From Bufo bufo (taxonomy: Eukaryota; Chordata; Amphibia; Anura; Bufonidae): a stretch of 64,000 nt of DNA. Of the stretch, positions 11,540 to 23,448 are shown in pieces (the first letter of the stretch is position 1; the number at the start of each line of letters is the position of its first letter). Both the position numbers and the translations under genes were made by a program. The notes under the pieces are model-generated. The model saw only the letters and a list, made by a program, of their open reading frames with translations. It was not told the origin of the DNA and made no database searches. The stretch lies in assembly GCF_905171765.1 (NCBI RefSeq), contig NC_053392.1, positions 340,721,010 to 340,785,009 of the forward strand, written 5' to 3'.

Positions 11540-12767
11540 TATATAGATCCAGAAAATAAGCGGCACTCCAGTAAATTAAGAACAAGTGATTCCTTTATTC
11601 ACCCATACGGTGCAACGTTTCGGCTCCAAAAATGATGCTTGAAGTGCCGCTCATTTTCTGGATCCATTGGTTGGGGTAAGAAGTCCATTCCCCTGGAACG
11701 TGCACCCAAATTTTTCCTCCTAAGCCAGTGCCGCCATTTTTCTTTGATATATATTTATATGAGAAAGGCTAATATGTGAGCCGAAACGTCGCTTGTGCCA
11801 CCTATGGGTGAATAAATCCTTTTTTTCACTGAAGATTCAACTGGAGTGCAGTCCCAAATGCATACAAAAGAAAAAAGGCAGCACTCCAGATTAGTGAAGA
11901 AAAGTGGATGGTTTATTCACCCATCTAGCAGCAACATTTCAGCTCTCTCATTGGAGCCTTTGTCTAGCTGAATAACATGGCATAGTGGCATACATAAATA
12001 GTGCAAGCAATTTACAGAATCACAAATCCATAATTAAGTAATAAAGTGCAAGTGCATCAAAATGTAACAACATTAAAAATATAATTCATCTATAACCATG
12101 ATCATACCTAAATTGATTGTGGGCATCATCATATAAAGTGCATAACGTGATCGACACAGTGATAATATCAGTGTAAATACATGATTGCCAATCAACATAT
12201 AAAGTGTACACAATGCATAACAATCACAAATTGATTAAAACCTTAAAAAACTTCGGATCAGTCACGTTGAATCGTGGAGACATAGTGGAGTCTGCTGTCG
12301 TCCGGAAGGGCGGTCTGCGCATGCGCCGCTCCACGTGCTCTCGCGAGACACGTGACAATGTAAAAAAATGTGGGAACCACAATAAAGATGGCCGCTATCT
12401 ATCTTTCATAGAGGGCGCATGCTCATGCCCATACAGGCCGGCAAGTTCCCTATACAGAATTGCAAAGACACACTCATGGTGTTCAAAGCTCCACAGTTTC
12501 AGCAGACAAAAGCTGATCCGCAGACGGAAGATCAGCGAGCAACAACCAGTCTCCGTACCGGAATGTCTTTATCAGGGGGGCATCACGGAGTGTCAAACCG
12601 CATACACCTCCCTGTCCAGATCTGTCAGCATATCTGCTCCATGTCAAGATCCCACAACACTAGGGATAGGCTTCAGGGTGTCACAATAATGCGATCCCGG
12701 ATCCCTCCCTAAGCGGGGGAAGTCATGGATGGACTGCATCGGAGCAATACATAATGGAATATAATAT

Positions 12768-13803
12768 TTAAAGGGCTTCTGTCACCCCACTAAAGTCTTT
12801 TTTTTTTTTTGGGCTAGTTAAATTACTTATACTGCGATATATGAAAATATAATGCTCTTACTTACTTTGATTCAGCAGTTTCTTCTAAAAACGAACTTTT
12901 ATAATATGTAAATTAGGTCTCTACCAGCAAGTAGGGCGGCTACTTGCTGGTAGCAGCTGCAGAAAACCGCCCCCTCGTCGTGTTGATTGACAGGGCCAGC
13001 CGGGATCTCCTCCTCCGGCCAGCCCTGTCGGCATTTCAAAAATCGCGCGCCTGTGTTCATTCGGCGCAGGCGCTCTGAGATGAGGAGGCTCGCCTCCTCA
13101 GCACTCCCTTAGTGCGCCTGCTCCGATGACGTCTTCTATTTCTGTGATGTCATCGGCGCAGGCGCACTGAGGGAGTTCTGAGGAGGCAAGCCTCCTCATC
13201 TCAGAGCGCCTGCGCCGAATGAACACAGGCGCGCGATTTTTGAAATGCCGACAGGGCTGGCCGGAGGAGGAGATCCCGGCTGGCCCTGTCAATCAACACG
13301 ACGAGGGGGCGGTTTTCTGCAGCTGCTACCAGCAAGTAGCCGCCCTACTTGCTGGTAGAGACCTAATTTACATATTATAAAAGTTCGTTTTTAGAAGAAA
13401 CTGCTGAATCAAAGTAAGTAAGAGCATTATATTTTCATATATCGCAGTATAAGTAATTTAACTAGCCCAAAAAAAAAAAAAGACTTTAGTCTCAGAGCGC
13501 CTGCGCCGAATGAACACAGGCGCGCGATTTTTGAAATGCCGACAGGGCTGGCCGGAGGAGGAGATCCCGGCTGGCCCTGTCAATCAACACGACGAGGGGG
13601 CGGTTTTCTGCAGCTGCTACCAGCAAGTAGCCGCCCTACTTGCTGGTATAGACCTAATTTACATATTATAAAAGTTCGTTTTTAGAAGAAACTGCTGAAT
13701 CAAAGTAAGTAAGAGCATTATATTTTCATATATCGCAGTATAAGTAATTTAACTAGCCCAAAAAAAAAAAAAAGACTTTAGTGGGGTGACAGAAGCCCTT
13801 TAA
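12768..13803. mobile_element. Palindromic T2/Kolobok-like MITE with internal duplication
   Basis: TTAA at 12768-12771 and 13800-13803. The ends are AAAGGGCTTCTGTCACCCC and its exact reverse complement. The body is a long inverted repeat with centre near 13137 (arms meet around GATGACGTC...TGTGATGTCATCG). The right arm is present twice: 13200-13490 is repeated at 13491-13790 with almost no change, so the copy is about 290 bp longer than a simple foldback. Poly-T/poly-A runs lie beside the ends. Confidence 0.88.
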
Positions 13804-14117
13804 CTAACGGACAAACCAACCCGTCACGAGTCAGTGTCACTCAAGTCCCATTAGGGGCAAGAGAGGCACCGAATCAAAGACAGGGGTGTCACTATTCATA
13901 AATTCCAATAAAGTGGTATCCCAACCCAAAAAATATACTGCATAGTGATGGATCGCCTGCATAGTTCCTCCAGTCTTCACCAAACGTGACCATTCTCGAC
14001 AATAGAACAGTAGAATCAATAATTGTCCTACAAAAAAGGAAACACAGTTAGACATATAGCACATGTTGATTTCCATACGAAGGACACAAGTAAAGAGCAC
14101 ATACATAACTGGTGACT

Positions 14118-14200
14118 AAATTACCCTAAATTCTACATTCAGACCCTGTGGCCTCAGAGTCCCTAAAGTGTAAATCCCAAAAAGTTCTCTTCTCTTCAAT
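14118..14200 (-). pseudogene. C-terminal end of a Penelope-like ORF
   Basis: On the minus strand a frame reads RRELFGIYTLGTLRPQGLN and ends in a stop at 14118-14120. The text matches the segment downstream of the GIY-YIG nuclease in Penelope-like elements; the copy near 60.85 kb has IFKLRTVSLKGLNEA in the same place. The upstream nuclease and RT are absent, because the (TA)n tract begins directly beyond. Confidence 0.55.
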
Positions 14201-14213
14201 AATTTGGTCCTGT

Positions 14214-14224
14214 ATATATATATA

Positions 14225-14264
<40 letters not shown>
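14214..14264. repeat. (TA)n microsatellite
   Basis: About 50 bp of alternating TA with one TTTA interruption. Confidence 0.95.
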
Positions 14265-14267
<3 letters not shown>

Positions 14268-15841
14268 GACAGTGTTAAACAGACTATTTAAAACACAGTG
14301 CAGTTGTTATGTTTTTTAGAAGCGCCTTCCAAAAATTGTCCCTTATTGGGGACAGATGGTGTTTCAACACACATGGTGTTATCAGAAAAAAACAGTAGCT
14401 TGCTAGGACCAAATGTCCAAACATTATGCCTTAACAGGGGTAGATCCCTGCTCCTGTTTATACACATACACATATTAATGACATAAGAAACAACGGCTTG
14501 TTCTGCACAAGCGTCCAAAAATTATAGGTCACATTTACCTGCGTTTTAGATTTTTTGGAAATTTATAATAAATCTGATTGGTTTAGAATTGATTCGCTCA
14601 TTTCTACTGCAGAGCATGTCATATCACTTGTGATATTTAAGAGCAGCTGGGGGTAAGAGTCACGTCTACTACCAGAGGCAACCAGGCAAAGAGCTGCAGG
14701 CAGGCAGCTTTGAATAGCTGCCTGAGAAAAAGAAACTCTAGCTGAGTTCTTATACTTGCAGAGCAACGTGAGAGACTGTATTCAGCTGGATAGGGCCTGG
14801 TTACCATATTGTAAGTTGTTGGGCATGGTGGAACCTGCCTTTAGATACCTGAGCCAAACAGCCCCATGTCTGCTTCAAGAACGCTGTGACTTAATCATTT
14901 TACATATACATCTATGCTACTTCTATGAAGAATCACTGCTAGGATTATAAATCCTACTCTCTGCATATGGGCAGCAGCAAATGTGCTGCTTACTTTACGT
15001 CATATCCATTAAGTGCTGTGGATTCTGTAAAAGCTGAGTGAGTCATGGAGGATCTACGGTATGACTGTCACTATTATAAGGAATCTATGGCTGTCACTGT
15101 TATAGATGACCTATGGCTGTACATTATGAGGATCTATGGCTTCCACTGTTATGAAAGGTCTATCACTTTCACTGTATGCTGGGAATCTAGTTCTGTCACT
15201 TTTATGGGGGATCTGTGACAGTTACTGTTATGGAATCACCAATCAGAGGCTTGAAATGACTATGGAAGTGAGGCTCAGCTGTAAATTCAGCAGTTGTCAG
15301 GAGAAGCCATCATAGCAGGCTGGGCCAGATGGAAAAGAAAAAAAGAAAGAGAACATTCACAATTGTCACCCGTGAGTCACTGGATTTAACTATATTATCA
15401 CCTTACATTGTGCAGGGCACCTTTGTATAACTGTTATCGACCACAATATGGTCACTGTAGTATGGTATTGTGTAATACCATAGCACAGCCTCTGTTTGTA
15501 CAACCACACCCTTAATTTTCATGAGCACACTAACAGATACAATGCTAATCAGATAGTTCCAGCTCTGCTCCACCACAGCTAAAATTGTTGCCTCTTTTGT
15601 GAGCTATGCCTCTGCTACCTCAGACCCTAGAGCCCTGGCACTCCTTTTGAGACATTCCCCTGGCAAAGCAAGGATTTAAATCACAAATCACAAATCACAA
15701 GGTTTATAATAAACATATGAGAAATTGCTTCATAAGCAATTCCTTAATACTCAGTCATGACATTTCCTCTATAAGTTTCCTCTACAAGTAAGCATTGTTA
15801 AAATGTTGTTGATGTTCTGTATAGGGAAGCTATATGAATTA
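14265..15841. other. No gene seen; one short tandem repeat
   Basis: Anonymous DNA. The only structure noted is a degenerate tandem array at 15050-15235 and an AATCACA repeat near 15680. Confidence 0.5.
15050..15235. repeat. Degenerate ~31-bp tandem repeat
   Basis: GGATCTATGGCTGTCACTGT and variants recur about six times with TTAT(A/G)A spacers. Confidence 0.75.
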
Positions 15842-17404
15842 CACTGCGTGCAGAATTATTAGGCAAATGAGTATTTTGACCACATCATCCTCTTTATGCA
15901 TGTTGTCTTACTCCAAGCTGTATAGGCTCGAAAGCCTACTACCAATTAAGCATATTAGGTGATGTGCATCTCTGTAATGAGAAGGGGTGTGGTCTAATGA
16001 CATCAACACCCTATATTAGGTGTGCATAATTATTAGGCAACTTCCTTTCCTTTGGCAAAATGGGTCAAAAGAAGGACTTGACAGGCTCAGAAAAGTCAAA
16101 AATAGTGAGATATCTTGCAGAGGGATGCAGCACTCTTAAAATTGCAAAGCTTCTGAAGCGTGATCATCGAACAATCAAGAGTTTCATTCAAAATAGTCAA
16201 CAGGGTCGCAAGAAGCGTGTGGAAAAACCAAGGCGCAAAATAACTGCCCATGAACTGAGAAAAGTCAAGCGTGCAGCTGCCAAGATGCCACTTGCCACCA
16301 GTTTGGCCATATTTCAGAGCTGCAACATCACTGGAGTGCCAAAAAGCACAAGGTGTGCAATACTCAGAGACATGGCCAAGGTAAGAAAGGCTGAAAGACG
16401 ACCACCACTGAACAAGACACACAAGCTGAAACGTCAAGACTGGGCCAAGAAATATCTCAAGACTGATTTTTTTAAGGTTTTATGGACTGATGAAATGAGA
16501 GTGAGTCTTGATGGGCCAGATGGATGGGCCCGTGGCTGGATTGGTAAAGGGCAGAGAGCTCCAGTCCGACTCAGACGCCAGCAAGGTGGAGGTGGAGTAC
16601 TGGTTTGGGCTGGTATCATCAAAGATGACCTTGTGGGGCCTTTTCGGGTTGAGGATGGAGTCAAGCTCAACTCCCAGTCCTACTGCCAGTTTCTGGAAGA
16701 CACCTTCTTCAAGCAGTGGTACAGGAAGAAGTCTGCATCCTTCAAGAAAAACATGATTTTCATGCAGGACAATGCTCCATCACACGCGTCCAAGTACTCC
16801 ACAGCGTGGCTGGCAAGAAAGGGTATAAAAGAAGAAAATCTAATGACATGGCCTCCTTGTTCACCTGATCTGAACCCCATTGAGAACCTGTGGTCCATCA
16901 TCAAATGTGAGATTTACAAGGAGGGAAAACAGTACACCTCTCTGAACAGTGTCTGGAAGGCTGTGGTTGCTGCTGCACGCAATGTTGATGGTGAACAGAT
17001 CAAAACACTGACAGAATCCATGGATGGCAGGCTTTTGAGTGTCCTTGCAAAGAAAGGTGGCTATATTGGTCACTGATTTATTTTTGTTTTGTTTTTGAAT
17101 GTCAGAAATGTATATTTGTGAATGTTGAGATGTTATATTGGTTTCACTGGTAAAAATAAATAATTGAAATGGGTATATATTTGTTTTTTGTTAAGTTGCC
17201 TAATAATTATGCACTGTAATAGTCACCTGCACACACAGATATCCCCCTAAAATAGCTAAAACTAAAAACAAACTAAAAACTACTTCCAAAAATATTCAGC
17301 TTTGATATTAATGAGTTTTTTGGGTTCATTGAGAACATGGTTGTTGTTCAATAATAAAATTAATCCTCAAAAATACAACTTGCCTAATAATTCTGCACTC
17401 CCTG
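15842..17404 (+). mobile_element. Tc1/mariner element, DD37E-type, apparently complete
   Basis: TA target duplications at 15840-15841 and 17405-17406. The outer repeats share GTGCAGAATTATTAGGCAA in inverted orientation at 15849 and about 17379-17398. A second, inner inverted pair, GTGCATAATTATTAGGCAAC at 16022 and its complement near 17195-17214, gives an IR/DR layout with about 190 bp between outer and inner motifs on each side. One intact transposase lies between. Total length is 1563 bp. Confidence 0.93.
16060..17076 (+). CDS. Tc1-like transposase, DD37E spacing, intact
   Basis: 338 codons with no stop or shift. Residues about 1-50 hold the first helix-turn-helix (DLTGSEKSKIVRYLAEG, then KIAKLLKRDHRTIKSFI); a basic linker (KKRVEKPRRK) follows, and a second helix-turn-helix runs to about residue 105 (GVPKSTRCAILRD). 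The catalytic triad is D144 (WTDEMR), D237 (MQDNAPSH) and E275 (SPDLNPIENLW). Exactly 37 residues lie between the second aspartate and the glutamate, as in the DD37E group described from vertebrates. A GGGGV turn lies at 176-180. The protein would cut and paste its own element at TA sites in the nucleus. The start is the first ATG after the inner repeat and matches the family's usual N-terminus. Length is normal. Intactness suggests recent activity; expression is unknown. Confidence 0.93.
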   Translation: MGQKKDLTGSEKSKIVRYLAEGCSTLKIAKLLKRDHRTIKSFIQNSQQGRKKRVEKPRRKITAHELRKVKRAAAKMPLATSLAIFQSCNITGVPKSTRCAILRDMAKVRKAERRPPLNKTHKLKRQDWAKKYLKTDFFKVLWTDEMRVSLDGPDGWARGWIGKGQRAPVRLRRQQGGGGVLVWAGIIKDDLVGPFRVEDGVKLNSQSYCQFLEDTFFKQWYRKKSASFKKNMIFMQDNAPSHASKYSTAWLARKGIKEENLMTWPPCSPDLNPIENLWSIIKCEIYKEGKQYTSLNSVWKAVVAAARNVDGEQIKTLTESMDGRLLSVLAKKGGYIGH

Positions 17405-17406
17405 TA

Positions 17407-17965
17407 GTTGTCCCTGATGCTGTTTTTCTGGACCTCAAGTATGGAAGATGAACCTCTTCACTGTCCAAGACCCTTGAAAATTTTGAGAGCAATAACTCTC
17501 TCTTTTCAACCACCAGGACACCATTGTTATAGAAAATATTATTTTTGCATATGTTAGCGGTCTTGACTTTGTAACCTGTTACTACTTTCAGATTTTCCTC
17601 ACTTGGCTATGTTTTTCACAGTAATACAATCTGGATTTGAGATCTGTGTGTACAGTATGTTACCACCTTCAGTTGCTTTCATGCAGTGGCACAACTTTAT
17701 TCCTGAACTGCTTTCTCCTTTTACAGCCCATTAGGAATATTTTTCCCTTAGTAGTGTGCATATCCCCCAAAACCTCCCATCACTCCCTGTAGAGTCCTCC
17801 CTGGGTGCCTGGCTTTCTATTTACATTTGAAAACAGTCTATGTGATCTCTCCCTCCTCTACATACATACTGCACCATATGCTTTTCTTCCTATTTGCAAC
17901 ACGTGTGGCCTGCCCTGCCTGATCACTTGGATGCTTCCTTACTTCCACTCCTAGCTCCATTATAA
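17407..17965. other. No gene seen
   Basis: Anonymous DNA without recognisable motif. Confidence 0.5.
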
Positions 17966-18170
17966 CTAGAGATGAGCAAACTTTTGGAAAATTCGATTTG
18001 GCTGCTTCGGCCAATTAAAAAAATTAAATAATCACTTTGTGACGAATTACTTCATCACGAAGAGCATTTTTTTTGTACGTAGCGGGTACAATGACAGGAA
18101 GCTGCAGTAGTGCCGCTCCCCGTCATTGTACCTCTTTGATGCCGCATTCATACATGATGGCGGCATCTGA
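17966..18170. mobile_element. Left end of CTAGAGATGAGC-type element
   Basis: CTAGAGATGAGCAAAC opens a segment with repeated TTCG-rich text (AATTCGATTTGGCTGCTTCGG, ACGAATTACTTCATCACGAAG). The same terminal motif bounds the element at 55890-57776 and recurs inverted at 24637. Confidence 0.6.
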
Positions 18171-19313
18171 GAATAATTAACAGACCCTCCGCAATCAAAA
18201 ATGTATTCCTTAGTCCGTGAATAGAAAATATGTGCTATTAGAAACACAACCTCTTTAAATAGTAATGTATTCTTTAGTATCAACATATAATCAGTGCGGA
18301 ATACCTCAAGTGGATAGTCCTCTCAAATTTCCTTTCTTCTATGGCATACAGTAATCTTTTTGAAACGTCATGAACCTAATACTTTGCCATGTCTTTTAAA
18401 TTGTAATACAGTCTGCCTGCCCTTCTAAGCACGGGAACACTTTGTGAAATTATCAATCATTTTCTGAGGCTCTGTGATAAGCTAACTCCCTCCCCCTAAA
18501 AAACAAAAACATAAAAAAAAAAAAAAATCATATACTCCTGAGCACATTGCTGGTCTATTAGGTCGAAATGATTAATGGACTGCTATTATATGAAATCTAA
18601 TGCATGGCCAGTATGCCCTGTAGAGAGTTCAATAAAATGTGGATATAATATATCACAAATGTAAATGTGTAAAAACATAAAACAAGGTTTATACAGAAGA
18701 ATGGAATATATATGGAACTGATTTAAATCTCTGGTGTTGTGGCCCCATTTAATACTCATTATGAAATTACTCATTAGATTTAAGTGCTCAGGGAGGATAT
18801 TTATCATGAGGGGAATTTTTGAAATCAGCCTTGACAGATGCATTGCCATAATTTGGGCCAAATTATAAAATTTCGCACACTATTTGATACGTTTTGTAGA
18901 TCCTTAAATCTAGCATATCTGTCTTAAGATATTACTGCACTTTCTATGTCACCCTGTTACTGGAATAAGATTGAAATGATGTTTGAGACTTTTAAAAACG
19001 TCTCAATTGAGAAATCTGGCTTTAATCTGCTTGACATTGAATTGAGACGTAGAATTTGTTAACATGTGAATGATGTCATTAATATAAAATACACGACCAC
19101 CTCTTATCATGTTCATGAATGCCACAGGGCAATTACTATATATTGAGGTTTTCGCAAAAATATTAACATTTCTATATTTCTTTTTTCTTAGCATGTGTCT
19201 GCCTTATCAGTCACCACCTATACTGTGGGTTCCACCTAGACCAGACAGTATTGTAAATATAGCTAGAGACTGTTCATAGTTATCAATAGGACACTGAAAA
19301 TATATACTGCACA
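18171..19313. other. No gene seen
   Basis: AT-rich anonymous DNA; ORFs are short and without motif. Confidence 0.5.
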
Positions 19314-20791
19314 CTACTGACAAAAAATTAGTGATATCTGGATTTCGGGTGAAATTTATAGAAAACTTAAAAAGTTCATGCTATTGCTACAGTGATATTA
19401 TATCATGAAAGTAGGGCATTTAAGTAGAAGCATGCAATGGTGATTTCCTCATTTTAAACAATTTATTGAAACAAAAGCCAACAGTGGTGGGTATACCCCC
19501 ATAAAAAATTTCATTGTCTCAATAACTTGTCATGTGACCTTGAGCATCAATAACATCTTGACAACAATGTCTCATACTGTTAACAAGTCGACTTATTGTT
19601 TGCAGAGGCATGGCATCCCACTCTTCTTCAAGGTCATTGAGGTTCTAGGTTACAGAGTTACGAGCATCTGCACGGCGACTCAACTGATCCCACAGGTTTT
19701 CAATGGGATTCAGGTCTGGAGAAAGTGCAATCCACTCCATTTGAGGTACCCCAGTCTCCAGCAGCCATTCCCTAATGATGCGACCTCGATGAGCTTGCGC
19801 ATTGTCGTCCATGAAGATGAAATTAGGTCTGTGTTGTTTATGCAGAGGCACAATGACTCAAATAATGATATTATTCAAGTAGTATGGGCTTGTCACTGTA
19901 CCATTCACAAAGTGTAGATCAGTTCTGTATTGACTAGACACACCTGCCCACACTGTAACACCACCACCATCAAAGGCTCATTTGTTTACAACAGTGGCTG
20001 ATGCATAGCGCTCTCCTTGACGTCTTCAACATCATTGGCGGCCATCATTTCTGCTCAGCGTGAATCGACTCGAACAGCACTGAGGCTCACTGGTCCTTCG
20101 TACAGCATAGTAGCTCCCTGGCCCATGCAAGACGATGATGCCTGTGGTCAGATACCCTTGCAGGTTGTCTGGCACCCAGACCACGCTGATGTAAATGGTT
20201 TTGAATGATTTGACGTGACACTTGGGGGCCTCTCACCTCCCTTAAATATGCCTGAAGTTTTGTGGCATTCATCAACCAGTTCCGCAGTGCATTGTTCACA
20301 ATAAAGCAGTCATCAGTGTGAGATGTGGCCAAAGGATGTCCACGTATATGCCTTTCTCTGACTCTTCCAGACTCTCTGTATCTCAGTTGCAACCTGCTGA
20401 TGATACTCTGTGACACTCTAAGCTCAGTGGCCACTTCCATCTGAGAACATCCTGCTTGAAGCCTTGCAACTGCGAGGTACTGTTGATCAATTGTTAGGTG
20501 TTGTCTTGGTTTCATGATGTCAAATTGTGAACAGCATGATGAGGAGGACTGTTTAAATACCAATTCTAATTGAACCAGGAAATTTATTGGGAGATTCATT
20601 GACCTGTTGTAGATTTTGCTGTTAAGCTCCTTGTTAGAGAACAGCAAGTTGTGCAAAAAGTACTGAAACATTGAACAGTTGGACATGTGCATTCAAAAGT
20701 TTAGAGAAGGTCACATTAAGGTTAGAGTGCATTTTAGGTTCATCCTGAAATTTTACCCACAAGCCAAATATCCTTAATTTTTTGTGAGTAG
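19314..20791 (-). mobile_element. Tc1/mariner element, DD34E-type, decayed
   Basis: The ends are inverted: CTACTGACAAAAAATTAG at 19314 and, reading inward on the minus strand from 20791, CTACTCACAAAAAATTAA, both running into GATAT(C/T)TGG. TA flanks at 20792-20793; the left flank reads CA, probably a mutated TA. Length is 1478 bp. Confidence 0.88.
19645..20515 (-). pseudogene. Tc1-like transposase, frameshifted
   Basis: Starts at 20515 with MKPRQHLTIDQQYLAVARLQ, followed by a helix-turn-helix (CSQMEVATELRVSQSIISRL) and a second one (VSRQIIQNHLHQRGL). The first long frame stays open to 20087. After shifts, the text GGVTVWAGVSS and then FMDDNAQAHRGR...SPDLNPIENLWDQL (19851-19645) shows the second aspartate and the glutamate with 34 residues between them (DD34E). 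An in-frame ATG upstream at 20692 would add 59 residues that lie in the terminal repeat region and are not transposase. Frameshifts between 20087 and 19851 and missing C-terminus make it dead. Confidence 0.85.
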
Positions 20792-20811
20792 TATATGGAT
20801 ATACAACTTTA

Positions 20812-21304
20812 GGCTACTTTCACACTTGCGTTCAGAGCGGATCCGTCTGGTGTCTGCACAGACGGATCCGCTCCTATAATGCAGACGTTTGGATCCGTTC
20901 AGAACGGATCCGTCTGCATTATAGTTTAGAAAAAATTCTAAGTGTGAAAGTTGTTCAGACGGATCCGTCCAGACTTTACATTGAAAGTCAATGGGGGACA
21001 GATCCGTTTGAAAATTAAGCCATATTGTGTCAACTTCAAACGGATCCATCCCCATTGACTTACATTGTAAGTCTGGACGGATCCGTTTGCCTCCGCACGG
21101 CCAGGCGGACACCCGAACGCTGCAAGCTGCATTCGGGTGTCCGCCTGCTGAGCGGAGGCTGAACGCTGCCAGACTGATGCATTCTGAGCGGATCCGCGTC
21201 CACTCAGAATGCATTAGGGCAGTACGGATGCGTTCAGGGCCGCTTGTGAGAGCCTTCAAACTGAGCTCACAAGCGGAGCCCCGAACGCTAGTGTGAAAGT
21301 AGCC
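20812..21304. mobile_element. Foldback MITE, GGCTACTTTCACAC ends
   Basis: TTA flanks both ends (20809-20811, 21305-21307). The terminal repeats are GGCTACTTTCACACTTGCG and the inverted form ending GTGTGAAAGTAGCC. The interior carries many copies of the palindromic core CGGATCCG(T/C) in both directions. The inner part is shared with the elements at 47351 and 58871. No ORF. Confidence 0.82.
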
Positions 21305-21307
21305 TTA

Positions 21308-22140
21308 TTCTTGGTAGTGCTCCCTGTCTTCTTTTGGCCCATCCTAAACCTTTTGATGTTTGTATCTGCTTAATTTAACTATAACTATCCAGTAATAAAA
21401 CATACTTTATGTAATATGGCAGTGATTCATTCATCCTTGGCTAATCCTATAGTATTTTCTATTCATCTTTAAGGATCACTGCGGCGCCGTCCATTACAGA
21501 TATAATTGACTGGCAACTCCCAGCTGTGACATGGTGGGAGTCCCGATCATTTGACAATGGCATCACATGGGAATCTGAGTCATGCGGCCAGCAGCTCCGG
21601 TCATGTAGCCGCTGCTGGCCTGAACATGTGACAATGACATCAGATGCTGAATGCACGCTAATTGCCGGCATATATTTAAACTGCGGGGCTTGTGGACAGT
21701 CCCTTTACTGGCTCAGTTTATCTCCAGTGCTTCATCATACAGACTGGTCACATGCTGCCTCCACAACACAACTGGATTGCGTGAGCATTGTTGGACAGAA
21801 TGTTTATCTACATCACATGCATCCATGCATTCTAGCAGCTGCCATTTAAGAAAGTGATATTGCTCCTTTCTTTGATCCATTCAGATTAACAACTTCAACA
21901 AATGGCTTTAATTCATGGGGATTTAATGTTACCTATTTATTTATTAATAAATAGAAAGCTATTTGTATAGATGTGTTGGGTACTTTATCTTTTGAGATAC
22001 CGGGACACAATTTCCTTAATTGACTGATTGTATCACTTAGGACCTACAGTAAGTCTTTGTATTAGGATCTTTTTTTCAGGGTGTTTGGTCCAGTGGGGAT
22101 TATTGGTGCAGCATATTTAAATGTTATTTTTGTTGTTGTA
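21308..22140. other. No gene seen
   Basis: Anonymous; short overlapping ORFs at 21526-21857 carry no motif. Confidence 0.45.
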
Positions 22141-22144
22141 ACCC

Positions 22145-22195
22145 TCTATAGGTCCTCTGATGTACCCAACAGGGAGAAACACGTTGGAACAGTGT
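22145..22195 (+). ncRNA. Degenerate hammerhead-ribozyme-like motif
   Basis: CTGATGT (22157-22163), a hairpin CCC-AACA-GGG, then AGAAAC (22175-22180) and ACGTTGG. This resembles the CUGANGA / stem II / GAAAC core, but A9 is replaced by U and the pairing of stem I is weak. Probably a decayed copy, or only a look-alike. Confidence 0.25.
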
Positions 22196-22199
22196 AGGG

Positions 22200-22709
22200 T
22201 GCGCTAGGGCATTACAGGAGTAGGTTCTTGTGCAGGATTCACCAACCATCAGGTAGATTCCCTGTGGTCAGGGGTAGCTAGGGCAAACTAAAGAAAGTAT
22301 TCCTTCCCTGGCTAATATCTTCTTTACCTTACAACGAGTACCCCTGGCATAGCCCTTCTTTTTGGGCTTTTTAAAAAATGTTTTGTCTTGGTCTGATGTT
22401 CTATTCTTGTTATCACATTTGATTTAAAAATAAGTTTTAATGTCCATCTTTTCCATTAATTAAATTAGCTTGACACTCTAACCATGACTTGCTGCTACAG
22501 TTGTCACTCAGGGTAGGGGCTGTGAAGCAAGTCAATGCTGAGACCTCAATTTTTTTTCTCATTTTGATTTTCCCAGCCCATACCTAGTGCTTTCAGCAGT
22601 TTTGCATTGTCAAAACTGCTGACAGACTCCCTTCAATGGCAGTAGCCATTTTTAGCAGAATATTGCTCCTGCTAGGCTTCAATTCAGGAATGGTTTAGAG
22701 TTCAAGGTG
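22200..22709. other. No gene seen
   Basis: Anonymous DNA, possibly the tail of a retroelement terminal segment that carries the motif just upstream. Confidence 0.4.
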
Positions 22710-22870
22710 TTAACTTGTGTTCTAAATTTCCCAGATCTCAATCAGATTAAGTATTTGTGGGATGTGCTGGAAAAACAAGTCCATTCCATGGAGACTCTAC
22801 CTTGCAACTTGTAGGACTTATCAACTACTTAGTGCCACATACCACAGGACACATTCAGAGGTCTTGAAAG
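22710..22870 (+). pseudogene. Tc1-like transposase C-terminal fragment
   Basis: The forward translation reads an SPDLNPIE-like block (FPDLNQIKYLWDVLEKQVHS) followed by a METLPCNL tract and DTFRGLESL in shifted frames. This matches the end of a Tc1 transposase catalytic domain. No terminal repeats and no upstream catalytic residues are present. Confidence 0.6.
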
Positions 22871-23448
22871 TCTGTGTCTTGAAGACTCAGAGATGTTTTG
22901 CTATTTTCAAAGGGACTATCACAAAAGGCATGTGGTTTCAATGTCTGGCTGAGTGTAAGTGAAAATAAAAGTCTACTGTACCTCTATAAGAATATGTCTC
23001 ATCCTCACGAGGAACAGATGCCCTCTGTCAAAAGATTCAATTTAACTCTCATATTCTGTTCATTTGACAATTTGCTTATTTCCAACTTCACCACAAACTT
23101 TAGTTAGTTGATCCTTATGAGGGCAATAAAGTTTGATGTTGTTGGATTTACATTGTATGGCATCCTGCTAAAATATCTGATTTCATCCAGTCTTCAAATG
23201 TGTAGCTACAACCACAAATTTCAGCAAAATGTTTCCCATATTCTTCAACATAGCAATGGCAAATGGTGTTAATAAATTTCTTAAAATAACTCCATACCAT
23301 AAACATAGCCTTGTTTGAAGGTACACCACAATAAAAAAATAAAAATAAAATTGCTCCATTTTAATAAGGACATAACAGCTGTCACGTTCAGTCCTCTGGA
23401 TAGAAAAGTGGACCCACTATGTTATTATTAGATCTACTATACAGCTAA
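22871..23448. other. No gene seen
   Basis: AT-rich anonymous DNA with an A-rich run near 23330. Confidence 0.45.

Larger units (their letters stand above)
11560..14210 (-). mobile_element. Penelope-like element 3' part, interrupted by a MITE
   Basis: The right end encodes, on the minus strand, the last residues of a Penelope-type ORF (14118-14200). Leftward, the DNA holds texts such as GAGCCGAAACG...GGGTGAATAAA (near 11780-11820) and AGCTGAAATGTTGCTG on the minus strand (near 11930-11960). These look like repeated terminal (pLTR) segments facing both ways. The middle is split by a palindromic MITE at 12768-13803. Borders are uncertain and no target duplication was found. Confidence 0.4.

Noticed and set aside
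18171..19313. Possible host exon in AT-rich DNA between elements
   Set aside because: No frame with recognisable protein and no paired splice sites that could be supported by reading alone.
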